From: Pacificispira sp965223125
GTDB lineage: Bacteria > Pseudomonadota > Alphaproteobacteria > UBA8366 > Aestuariispiraceae
Reading direction: 5' to 3'
Length of the DNA: 64,000 nt
Assembly: GCA_965223125.1 (NCBI GenBank)
Contig: OZ244984.1
Coordinates: 1,054,001-1,118,000, forward strand
Every line of letters begins with the position of its first letter. The first letter of the stretch is position 1. Shown piece after piece: positions 8,495-16,013 of the stretch. Under the pieces are notes generated by a model. The model worked only from the letters and a program-made list of their open reading frames with translations, was not told the origin of the DNA and did no database searches. A program made the translations under genes and the position numbers.

Positions 8495-9886
8495 TTAGAG
8501 AGGAAACGCCATTCGATCCGGCGGGAATGACAACATGTCATCCAGCAGGCGCAGGGCATGGCGAAACCGTGTCAGGTCATGCGCCCCACCGATGGCGACC
8601 CGGATGGCATTGCGCGGTGCGGCCTGGGCGGTCAGGAAGGGTTGGGCAGGTGCGACCGCGACACCACGCGCAGCGGCCTGCGCGACGGCGGCATCCGGTG
8701 TCCATCCTTCGGGCAGGTCGAGCCAGAAATGCAGCGATGCCGGATGGCCCCGCCAGCGATGCGCCGCCATTTCTTCGCGGACGACCGCATACCGCCGGGC
8801 CAGTTCGACACGCTGCCAATCGCACAGATCCTCCGCCGTGCCATCCCGCACCCAGCGCGCGGCAATTTCGGCAATCAGCGGCGTCGCCATCCAGTTCAAT
8901 GCGATCTGCCGACCCGTCAGTGCCGGTCGCAGCTTTTCCGACGCAACCATGTATCCGGTGCGCAATCCGGACATGGTGCATTTCGTAAAGGATGTCAGAT
9001 AGACGCTGCGTTCCGGTGCCAGCCCTGACAGGGGTCGCGCGCGATCCTGCGCCACCGGACCCCAGGCATCGTCCTCTATGATCAACGCGTCATGTTGTCG
9101 GGCGACGGCGACCAGATCCTGCCGCCGCGATTCCGGCACCGCATGCACCAGGGGACCGGCCAGGCTCGGCACAATGAACAGCGCACGGACGGGATAGGTC
9201 TGGCAGGCCTCCCGGAAAGCGGCGGGTATGATCCCCTCGTCATCTGTCGGAAGGCCCACCAGCCGGATACCCAGATAGCCACACATCGATACGATCAGGT
9301 GATGCGCGACGTCTTCCGTCACCACGACATCGCCAGGCCGCACCAGTGATAACAGTGCCACGGACAGACCCTGGCAGACGCCATTGGTTATCGTGATAGC
9401 CTCGGCCTGCGTCTCCAGCCCGCATCGCGCCAGCCAGTCCACTCCGGCACGGCGATGGGCGTCCAGCCCAACATTCGGGCGACAGGCCAGATAGGTATCG
9501 TGATCCAGATCCCGCGTAAGTTCATTCAGGGCCTCATGCATCCGCGCGACGTGGATCGCATCATAGACCGGGCGGGAAATCGACAGATCTGTCACCTCGG
9601 CATTGTCCCGCTCCATCCGGAAGGGTTGGCGGGACGCCGCGGTACGGTCGAGCACCACAGTGCCGCGTCCGACATGACTGTCGATCAACCCGTCCCGTTG
9701 CAGGATTTCGTAAGCCTTGCTAACCGTCTGAACACTGAGATCCAGTTCCCGGGCAAGCGCACGATGGGTCGGCAGGCGTGTCCCGGCCACCAGCAACCCC
9801 TCCGCCATCGCCTCGGTATAGCGGGCAGCGAGGCTGACATGCAGCGGTGACGTCAGTGTGGAGCGATCCGGCAGCCAGATTGTCAT
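8495..9886 (-). CDS. MocR-type regulator (GntR DNA-binding domain fused to aminotransferase fold)
   Basis: This 463-residue protein has an N-terminal GntR winged helix (about residues 15-80; LPTHRALARELDLSVQTVSKAY) and a class I aminotransferase-like domain (about 110-455) that keeps the PLP lysine motif in YLTSFTKC. MocR proteins sense PLP plus an amine or amino acid; EnuR, the ectoine-utilisation regulator, is one example. It lies immediately upstream of dctP on the same strand, with two inverted repeats between. It is inferred to control the TRAP operon and possibly itself. The inducer is unknown. Confidence 0.9.
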   Translation of the reverse strand: MTIWLPDRSTLTSPLHVSLAARYTEAMAEGLLVAGTRLPTHRALARELDLSVQTVSKAYEILQRDGLIDSHVGRGTVVLDRTAASRQPFRMERDNAEVTDLSISRPVYDAIHVARMHEALNELTRDLDHDTYLACRPNVGLDAHRRAGVDWLARCGLETQAEAITITNGVCQGLSVALLSLVRPGDVVVTEDVAHHLIVSMCGYLGIRLVGLPTDDEGIIPAAFREACQTYPVRALFIVPSLAGPLVHAVPESRRQDLVAVARQHDALIIEDDAWGPVAQDRARPLSGLAPERSVYLTSFTKCTMSGLRTGYMVASEKLRPALTGRQIALNWMATPLIAEIAARWVRDGTAEDLCDWQRVELARRYAVVREEMAAHRWRGHPASLHFWLDLPEGWTPDAAVAQAAARGVAVAPAQPFLTAQAAPRNAIRVAIGGAHDLTRFRHALRLLDDMLSFPPDRMAFPL

Positions 9887-9991
9887 GCGACAATCTAGAA
9901 AACCCCGTATCGGTATTCAATTCATTTCGTGACTGCCGAGCCATGCTTAGAGGTTAAATGGAATTGGGGAGAGAACCAGAAAAGTGCACTG

Positions 9992-11617
9992 TCATCGTAA
10001 TTCCCGCCAACCTCCGACTATATCGAATCCCGCCGCTGCATAGGCGGATTCGACAAGATCGCCGTTGACCACAAAATCGATCAGCGGCGTCAACGAGAAC
10101 ATCTCCTCCCCCTCGCGTTCGATGGGCAGCATCGGGGTCATCGCCTCGACGACCGGCCGGATTCCCCGTCCCAGCGTTTCCGTCGGCAGACCTCGCCGGT
10201 GGATCGCCCAGACCCCGACCGTCAGTTCGATCGTCGCGATCTTGTAAGCGGCCTCAATCACGCGGGCGAAATCCGCCACCGCATGCATGGCAAGACCTGC
10301 CGTATCCTCGACTCCGTCCGCCAATTGTCCGACCGAATTGAGCAGAACCGGCGTCGCCCAGATCTTCGAGGAGGCGATCAGGGAGGCCGCGATATGCGAC
10401 AGGTTCAGGAACTGGACGCCGCCGACCGCGCCGGACTCACGCGCCAGCCCGGTCGGCAGACCAGAAAACGCCGGCCAATGCTGTTTATGTAATCGTTCGC
10501 CCGACAGTTCGCAGATCTTCGCCAGGATCTGGCGCAGTGGATCAATCCCTGCGGTCAGCGCTGTGGAGTCCATGTTTCCGTGGCTGATCACGGCACCGGT
10601 CTCGCGGTCGATCATCGGATTGTCGGTGGGCGCGTTCAGCTCGACCTCCCAGACCTGTTCGGCACGGGCAAGAACCTCGTGTCCAACCCCATGGATCTGC
10701 GATGCGCAGCGGAAGGACAGCGGATCCTGCAGGAAACGGGATTCACCTGGCTGCCAGAGTGCCGAGTCCCGCAGCAAAGACCGCAGACGCAGGGAAGAGG
10801 CATGCTGACCGCGCCGTCCGTGCACTCGGTTCACCGGCTCGGAAATCGCGCCCAGATTGCCGCGCAACCCTTCCAGCGCGACGGCAGCAGCGAGGTCCAT
10901 GGTTGCCAGCAGGCGCCGCGCCGTCACAAGGCACAAGCCCCCGAAGCCGAGCGAGATTGCGTTGCTGTTCATCAGCGACAAAGCCTCTTTCGCGCCGGGT
11001 TCGAAGACCGAATCCGGCGCATCCTCGAGCAGACCGAGACCGAGTTGCGCCAGCGGGACGAGATCCGACGCGCCGACCGAGCCAGAGGCGTCGACGCTCG
11101 GCACGCGATTCTCGTTCAGTCTTTTCGTCAGACGCCTGACAAGTTCCGGACGCACGCCGCTGGTACCGGTGGCGAAGAGATTGAGCTGCACTGCTATGGC
11201 GGCGCGAACCACGGCCGGGTCCAGGGTCGGGCCGGGAACGCGTGTTGCATGGGCGGCGAGCAGTCGGCGGTTGAAGGCTGCGAGTTCGGTCCGTTGAACG
11301 CTCGATTCCTTCTGCGAGCCGACACCGGTGGTGATGCCGTAGGCCGGTCTGCCCGACGCGACGATTTCCTCGACCACCGCGCGGCCTTCGTCGATCCGGG
11401 GCCAGGCTTCCGCGCCGATCTCCACCGGCGCCAGGTCGATGGCGATGGATGCGAGACGGTCAAGAGTCAGGTCCTCTCCGGACAGCGCGACCGAATCCGT
11501 CCTGCCGAATGGGCGGGGCAGCGCCGCCGGCGCCGGGGAGACATAGGATGGCGAGATGGGGGACGGCTTGATACCGGACGGGGAAACGAACAGAGCTGCG
11601 GGGGGCGTGCCGGACAT
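9992..11617 (-). CDS. HAL/PAL-family aromatic amino-acid lyase homologue with an atypical A-S-D MIO site
   Basis: This 541-residue protein belongs to the histidine/phenylalanine ammonia-lyase superfamily: YGITTGVGSQK (Tyr93), GSVGASDLVPLAQ (183-185), LQDPLSFRCASQIHG (Arg303) and ELNAPTDNP are all recognisable. Family members remove ammonia from His, Phe or Tyr using an MIO group made from Ala-Ser-Gly. Here the tripeptide reads Ala-Ser-Asp: the Gly codon of the usual ASGDL is missing, in frame. Cofactor formation is therefore uncertain. It stands alone, with no hut genes nearby. No ribosome site precedes the ATG at 11617 and the first 40 residues are Pro/Ser-rich, so the true start may be later. 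A hutC-like dyad lies about 90 bp upstream. Confidence 0.8.
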   Translation of the reverse strand: MSGTPPAALFVSPSGIKPSPISPSYVSPAPAALPRPFGRTDSVALSGEDLTLDRLASIAIDLAPVEIGAEAWPRIDEGRAVVEEIVASGRPAYGITTGVGSQKESSVQRTELAAFNRRLLAAHATRVPGPTLDPAVVRAAIAVQLNLFATGTSGVRPELVRRLTKRLNENRVPSVDASGSVGASDLVPLAQLGLGLLEDAPDSVFEPGAKEALSLMNSNAISLGFGGLCLVTARRLLATMDLAAAVALEGLRGNLGAISEPVNRVHGRRGQHASSLRLRSLLRDSALWQPGESRFLQDPLSFRCASQIHGVGHEVLARAEQVWEVELNAPTDNPMIDRETGAVISHGNMDSTALTAGIDPLRQILAKICELSGERLHKQHWPAFSGLPTGLARESGAVGGVQFLNLSHIAASLIASSKIWATPVLLNSVGQLADGVEDTAGLAMHAVADFARVIEAAYKIATIELTVGVWAIHRRGLPTETLGRGIRPVVEAMTPMLPIEREGEEMFSLTPLIDFVVNGDLVESAYAAAGFDIVGGWRELR

Positions 11618-11698
11618 GGAAACCTAGCTAGAATAGGACGATGATTTTACCATTTGGGGCAACACGCCCCTACCACGCCATCAAGAATGCGACGTTTA

Positions 11699-11712
11699 TT
11701 TGTCTAGGCAAA
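11699..11712 (-). promoter_or_regulatory. Near-perfect palindrome upstream of the lyase gene
   Basis: TTTGTCTAGGCAAA is a 14-base dyad with 6 of 7 pairs, 82 bases upstream of the lyase start. It resembles the TTGTNTAGACAA-type sites bound by GntR/HutC regulators of histidine utilisation. A GGGGC-AACAC-GCCCC hairpin at 11656-11670 sits between it and the gene. The rest of the 343-base gap 11618-11960 holds only the TetR promoter region; I see no gene in it. Confidence 0.35.
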
Positions 11713-11895
11713 ATAGATGCATCTGCGTCCCGTGTCGATGGAGGATGCAATTGGCATTGAAGTCGGGACAGTCCGGGAGACGACGATATGCGTACCCGCA
11801 AGTCCATGTCCACCGGCGCGGATCGATTTCTGACGTACCGAATACCGTTTTCTGCCTGCTGGACCTCAATTCAACGCAAGCATGCCCCGCACCAG

Positions 11896-11924
11896 TTGAC
11901 AGATTAGGACAATTGTCCTAACAA
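11896..11924 (+). promoter_or_regulatory. Promoter with an 18-bp perfect operator palindrome for the tetR-yciI-tag operon
   Basis: A perfect -35 box TTGACA (11896-11901) is followed 17 bases later by a weak -10 (TAACAA, 11919-11924). Filling the spacer is TTAGGACAATTGTCCTAA (11904-11921), a perfect 18-bp palindrome. A repressor bound there would block RNA polymerase, which fits autorepression by the TetR protein encoded 37 bases downstream. Confidence 0.7.
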
Positions 11925-11960
11925 CACTGTGACGCGTCATCCCGACGCACCAGACCCTGA

Positions 11961-12554
11961 ATGGATTTTGGAATGCAGGCTGGAACAACGCGACAGGCGA
12001 TCCTCGATGCCGCCGATACCCTGTTCTATCAGCAGGGTTACGAAGCCACATCCTTCGCCGACATTGCGGGGGCGGTGCGGATTTCGCGGGGTAATTTCTA
12101 TTATCACTTCAAGACGAAGGACGAGATCCTGGAGGCCGTGATCGACCTGCGGCTGGAAAACACTGCCGCGATGCTGACGCGATGGGAAGACGAGGGTGAA
12201 ACCCCTGAAGACCGAATCCGGTGCTTCATCCGTATCCTGATCGCAAACCGGGCGAAGATCATGCTGCATGGCTGCCCGGTCGGAACGCTGGTCGGTGAGC
12301 TGGCGAAACTCGACCATGCATCGCAGGATCGGGCCAGTGAGATATTCACGCTGTTCCGCACCTGGCTTGCTCGGCAATTCGCACTGCTGGGCCGCACAGC
12401 GGATGCCGATGATCTGGCACTACAGCTACTGGCCCGCAGCCAGGGCGTCGCCACACTGGCAACCGCCTTTCGCGACACAGCCTTCATTGACCGGGAGGTG
12501 GAGCGGATGTGCGACTGGGTAACATCCACCATCCAGGCAAGCCCCCGAAACTGA
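11961..12554 (+). CDS. TetR/AcrR-family transcriptional repressor
   Basis: This 197-residue protein has the TetR helix-turn-helix near the N terminus (ILDAADTLFYQQGYEATSF, then ADIAGAVRISRGNFYYHFKT) and a C-terminal ligand domain resembling the AcrR/NemR-like branch (ANRAKIMLHGCPVGTLVGEL). Start is either 11961 or the ATG four codons later. An 18-bp palindrome lies inside its promoter, suggesting self-repression. The downstream yciI-like and tag genes probably share the transcript. The conserved Cys in HGCPVG could sense electrophiles as in NemR, an inference that fits an alkylation-repair gene in the operon. Confidence 0.88.
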   Translation: MDFGMQAGTTRQAILDAADTLFYQQGYEATSFADIAGAVRISRGNFYYHFKTKDEILEAVIDLRLENTAAMLTRWEDEGETPEDRIRCFIRILIANRAKIMLHGCPVGTLVGELAKLDHASQDRASEIFTLFRTWLARQFALLGRTADADDLALQLLARSQGVATLATAFRDTAFIDREVERMCDWVTSTIQASPRN

Positions 12555-12583
12555 CAGATGATAAAAGGTAAAGGGAACCATAG

Positions 12584-12871
12584 ATGTTCATCATTCTGCT
12601 GAAATTCTCCGACAACAAGGACAGGGCAAATGCCCTGATGGACGGCCACAAGGCCTGGATCCAGCGCGGTTTCGACGAGGGTGTCTTCCTGCTGTCAGGC
12701 AGTCTGCGGCCCGAAGGCGGTGGCGCGATCCTGGCACAGGAACAGACACTCGCCGCGCTTCGGGCAAGGGTATCCAATGATCCGTTCGTCGCCGAAAATG
12801 TCGTGCGGGCTGAAATCATCGAAATCGCCCCCTCCAGAACCGCCGCCGCGCTGGATTTCCTGCGGGCCTGA
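12584..12871 (+). CDS. YciI-family protein
   Basis: This 95-residue protein matches the small YCII fold: MFIILLKFSD at the N terminus, DGHKAWIQRGFDEGVFLLSG in the middle with the conserved His and Asp, then DPFVAENVVRAEI. YciI-like proteins are dimeric alpha-beta barrels related to muconolactone isomerase; most have no known reaction. A GGTAAAGGGA site precedes the ATG. It lies 29 bases after tetR and 33 before the tag gene, so the three form a small operon, perhaps for detoxifying reactive alkylating or electrophilic compounds. Confidence 0.83.
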   Translation: MFIILLKFSDNKDRANALMDGHKAWIQRGFDEGVFLLSGSLRPEGGGAILAQEQTLAALRARVSNDPFVAENVVRAEIIEIAPSRTAAALDFLRA

Positions 12872-12904
12872 CGCGTTCTCACTTTGAAACAGGAGACCGG
12901 TAAC

Positions 12905-13546
12905 ATGAGCACGACGATTTCGGGACCGGATGGCAGACCCCGGTGCCGCTGGTCCGGGGCCGCACCAGAATTCATCGACTATCACGACACCGAATGGGGT
13001 TACCCGGTCGGCGAAGACCGTCCCCTATTCGAGAAACTCTGTCTGGAAAGTTTCCAGTCCGGCCTGAGTTGGCGCACCATTCTTGCCAAGCGTGAGAATT
13101 TCCGGGCAGCGTTCCACGGGTTCGACATGAACCAGATAGCAACTTTCACAGAACGGGATGTCGAGAGACTGCTTAACGATTCCGGCATCATCCGCCATCG
13201 CGGCAAGATCGAGGCCGTGATCAACAATGCGAAACGGGCGCAGGAACTCGTCGCGTCGGAAGGCTCACTTGCCGCCTTCATCTGGCGCTACGAACCGGAT
13301 CCCCGGACACTTCCAGAACCCCAGACAGCCTCAACCTCTGCTGCTTCGACTGCCCTTTCCAGGGACTTGAAGAAACGGGGCTGGAAATTCGTCGGTCCTA
13401 CCACCATCCATGCCTTCATGCAGTCCATGGGCCTGATCAACGATCATGTCGAGGACTGCCTCTCCAGGCCTTTGATAGATGCGGCACGGGCCGTGTTCAC
13501 GAGACCTGAAGTATCCCCTTTCGCGGAAGACGGACCCGGTCGTTAA
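12905..13546 (+). CDS. tag: DNA-3-methyladenine glycosylase I
   Basis: This 213-residue enzyme excises 3-methyladenine from alkylated DNA, starting base-excision repair. It has the Tag hallmarks: RCRWSGAAPEFIDYHDTEWG at the N terminus, ESFQSGLSWRTILAKRENFR, NDSGIIRHRGKIEAVINNA, and a C-terminal NDHVEDC. Cys14, His27 and the His and Cys of the last motif fit the known zinc-binding set. ATG at 12905 is preferred over 12884 because CAGGAGA lies upstream. It ends in a 4-base tail-to-tail overlap with the convergent GntR gene. Confidence 0.92.
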   Translation: MSTTISGPDGRPRCRWSGAAPEFIDYHDTEWGYPVGEDRPLFEKLCLESFQSGLSWRTILAKRENFRAAFHGFDMNQIATFTERDVERLLNDSGIIRHRGKIEAVINNAKRAQELVASEGSLAAFIWRYEPDPRTLPEPQTASTSAASTALSRDLKKRGWKFVGPTTIHAFMQSMGLINDHVEDCLSRPLIDAARAVFTRPEVSPFAEDGPGR

Positions 13547-14244
13547 AGCTGGGCGCGGATCGACAGGCCGGGCCGGTGGAGCAGGCGCAGGAGTCCGAGC
13601 GGGGTGGTCTGGGTTGAGGATCGGCGTTCCATTTCCAGCAGCGGCGTGCCGGGGGCGACGCCGAGCGCCACAGCCGCATCCGCATCGGCATGGATCGCCT
13701 TTATCGCAACGTCAAGATGACTGAGCGGCGCGTTTCGCAACAGCCAGGTATCCGGCCCGCCCTCGGTAAAATCAGCCGTCTCGATGCCTTTTGCAGTCTG
13801 CGGATTGACCCATCGGTATTCCAACTGATGGGGTTGTCCATCGGCGAGATGCAGGGCACGGACTTCCAGCACCGGTAGGCCCGGTTCGATATCCAATGCC
13901 CGCGCCACAAAATCCGGGGCCGGGATGAGGGCGGCCCGCAACAGTCGGTAGCCATAGTCGAATCCCTGCTGACGGATTGCCTCGGCGATCAGGGGAATGT
14001 CCAATGGTACCTTACGCACTGGCTTTTCAGCGACCTTTGTTCCGCCCTTGCGACGGCGGTCGAGGAACCCTGACGCCGCCAGATCGCGCAATGCCCGCCC
14101 GATGGTGCTGCGGTTGCAGGCATAGTCGGCGGCAAGCTGAACCTCATTGGGAATATGCTCTCCCGGTGCCCACTCACCCTGCTGGATCCGCTGCAGCATG
14201 TCCGCCCGGATTTGCAGCCAGGGTATGGAATACGCTGTCTTCAC
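13543..14244 (-). CDS. GntR-family regulator with UTRA ligand domain (HutC/FarR subfamily)
   Basis: This 233-residue protein has an N-terminal GntR winged helix (WAPGEHIPNEVQLAADYACN then RSTIGRALRDLAASGFL) and a C-terminal UTRA ligand-binding domain (ALDIEPGLPVLEVRALHLAD, QLEYRWVN and LGVAPGTPLLEMER). UTRA regulators sense sugars, amino acids or urocanate. It is divergent from the TAXI TRAP operon, with paired inverted repeats and a strong promoter between, so it is the likely local repressor of that transporter. The ligand is unknown. Confidence 0.9.
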   Translation of the reverse strand: MKTAYSIPWLQIRADMLQRIQQGEWAPGEHIPNEVQLAADYACNRSTIGRALRDLAASGFLDRRRKGGTKVAEKPVRKVPLDIPLIAEAIRQQGFDYGYRLLRAALIPAPDFVARALDIEPGLPVLEVRALHLADGQPHQLEYRWVNPQTAKGIETADFTEGGPDTWLLRNAPLSHLDVAIKAIHADADAAVALGVAPGTPLLEMERRSSTQTTPLGLLRLLHRPGLSIRAQL

Positions 14245-14312
14245 GATGCCCTCACGATTTTCACCTATTGTAGCCCTATAACCATACTCTGTCTTACATG
14301 ACCGATTTTCCA

Positions 14313-14377
14313 GTTCCCCAGAATCCCATTGACAATTTTTAATATCCCATTTTATGATTAATCATATTCTGGGGAAC
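14313..14377 (+). promoter_or_regulatory. Strong promoter framed by nested inverted repeats, upstream of the TAXI TRAP operon
   Basis: A near-consensus promoter is visible: TTGACA (14329-14334), an 18-base spacer, then TATGAT (14353-14358). It lies between the two arms of a perfect 12-bp inverted repeat, GTTCCCCAGAAT (14313-14324) and ATTCTGGGGAAC (14366-14377). A second palindrome, TATGATTAATCATA (14353-14366), covers the -10. This is a plausible operator for the divergent GntR regulator, with looping or dual occupancy. The leader from here to the ATG at 14587 is about 210 bases and contains small hairpins but no gene that I can support. Confidence 0.65.
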
Positions 14378-14586
14378 GAACATCTGGCAAGAGTTCAAAA
14401 CATCAATCTCGGAAACAGGGAACTGAAAACGGGGATCAGTTTTTATCCCCTGACCAGACGATCCCGATTCTCTGACAGTTGGTGACAGGTGCTTGCGCAA
14501 ATTCTGACGGTGCTGTTTAAATTTTGCCGCAGATGGCATGACCCGGATAATCCAGTGGAATCCACTGCAACAAGGAGAAAGAGACA

Positions 14587-15549
14587 ATGAAGAAGACCCT
14601 GATGGCCGCCTGCATTGCAGCGGTCGCGGTCGCGGCCCCGGCTTTGGCGCAGGAGCGTGTTTTCGTTGGTATCGCCACCGGCGGTACCGGCGGCACCTAT
14701 TACCCGCTGGGCGGGATGCTGGCCCAGCTGATCTCGAACAATGCCGAACTTGAAGGCAAACGCATTTCGGCCACCGCCGAAACCGGCAATGCCTCGGTCG
14801 CCAATGCCGGGCTGCTGGCCAAGGAAGAAATCGAAACCGCCTTCATCGCCGCCGACATTCTGGACGCGGCCTATAAGGGCACCAACCAGTTCGAAGGCAA
14901 TGCCGCAGCCAATATCCGCGCGCTCGGCTCGCTCTATCCGGAAACCGTGCAGCTTGTTGCCCGCACCGGTGCCGGAATCGACAGCTTCGCCGCAATCAAG
15001 GGCAAGTCAGTTTCCTCCGGTTCGCCGGGTTCAGGACAGTGGCAGCTTCTCGGCGACCTGCTGGCCTCTCACGGTCTGGCCCGCGAAGATGTGACGGAAG
15101 ACTATTCGTCCTTCGCGCAGTCTGCCGACAAGATCAAGGACGGCAACCTTGATGCCTCGCTGATCACGGCGGGTGTGCCGACGGCATCGATCACCGAACT
15201 GGCGAACGGGCACGACATCATGATCGTCCCGCTGACCGGCGCGGAAATCGCAAAGCTGCAGGAAGTCCAGCCGTATTACGCCAATGCGATCCTGCCGGCG
15301 GGCACCTATAAGGGCGTCGATCAGGACGTCCCGACCATTGCGGTACGTGCCATCTGGGCCACCCATGCCGGCCTGGACGACGATCTGGCCTATGCCATGG
15401 TCAAGGCGCTGTATGAAAACACCGAAACCCTGGCCAAGGTGCATGTGATGGGCGCGCAGATCTCGCTCGAAACCGCACTGGAATCCGTCTCGGTTCCGCT
15501 GCATCCGGGTGCGGAGCGGTATTACCGCGAAGTGGGCCTGCTGAAATGA
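14587..15549 (+). CDS. TAXI-family TRAP transporter solute-binding protein
   Basis: This 320-residue periplasmic binding protein has a Sec signal peptide (MKKTLMAACIAAVAVAAPALAQ) and the TAXI family start IATGGTGGTYYPLGG. Further blocks are SVANAGLLAKEEIETAFI and KGKSVSSGSPGSGQW. TAXI proteins deliver ligands such as glutamate or 2-oxoglutarate to a fused TRAP permease. CAAGGAG lies just upstream of the ATG. It opens a three-gene operon with ATGA overlaps to the DUF1850 gene and then the permease. Confidence 0.93.
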   Translation: MKKTLMAACIAAVAVAAPALAQERVFVGIATGGTGGTYYPLGGMLAQLISNNAELEGKRISATAETGNASVANAGLLAKEEIETAFIAADILDAAYKGTNQFEGNAAANIRALGSLYPETVQLVARTGAGIDSFAAIKGKSVSSGSPGSGQWQLLGDLLASHGLAREDVTEDYSSFAQSADKIKDGNLDASLITAGVPTASITELANGHDIMIVPLTGAEIAKLQEVQPYYANAILPAGTYKGVDQDVPTIAVRAIWATHAGLDDDLAYAMVKALYENTETLAKVHVMGAQISLETALESVSVPLHPGAERYYREVGLLK

Positions 15550-16013
15550 TCCCATGGGGCTGGTGCGGCGGTGTCGCGCTGGCCCTCTGCTGCTGTGGGT
15601 CGGTCGCGGCAGCCTGCCCGCCGGGGGAACTTCCCGGTCTGGCGGTTGTGCGACTGACCGACGGCGCGGTACTGCATGAGGCACAGGTGGACAGATTTGT
15701 GCTGTCCTGGCGTCATTCGGTGACACTGACCCCGGTACTGGCATCCTACAGCCTGGATGCAGGTGTGATTCGCCAGACCGAGGAGCGATTTTCAGCCCAT
15801 GGCCCGGGAATGGCGAGCGACGGTCAGGGTTGGCGAAAAGAGGGCGATGTCTTCGTCCTGCCGATGGACCGCGCGATTGACCGCCTGATCCTGCGCACCG
15901 CACCAGCCTATGAGAATCACCTGCTGATCGACGGAACCGATATCGATCTGACACTCTGGCCCCGCCAGCCCCTGGAACTGAAGCCGCTTCCCTGCAAGGA
16001 TATCCCGCGATGA
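15546..16013 (+). CDS. DUF1850 protein associated with a TAXI TRAP transporter
   Basis: This 155-residue protein has a hydrophobic N terminus that looks like a signal sequence, followed by a beta-rich domain with VDRFVLSWRHSVTLTPV, the DUF1850 signature. The family is found almost only between TAXI binding proteins and fused TRAP permeases, and its exact role is unknown. The start overlaps the TAXI stop by ATGA and the stop overlaps the permease start in the same way, so translation is coupled. It is probably a periplasmic or membrane-attached accessory subunit. Confidence 0.8.
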   Translation: MIPWGWCGGVALALCCCGSVAAACPPGELPGLAVVRLTDGAVLHEAQVDRFVLSWRHSVTLTPVLASYSLDAGVIRQTEERFSAHGPGMASDGQGWRKEGDVFVLPMDRAIDRLILRTAPAYENHLLIDGTDIDLTLWPRQPLELKPLPCKDIPR

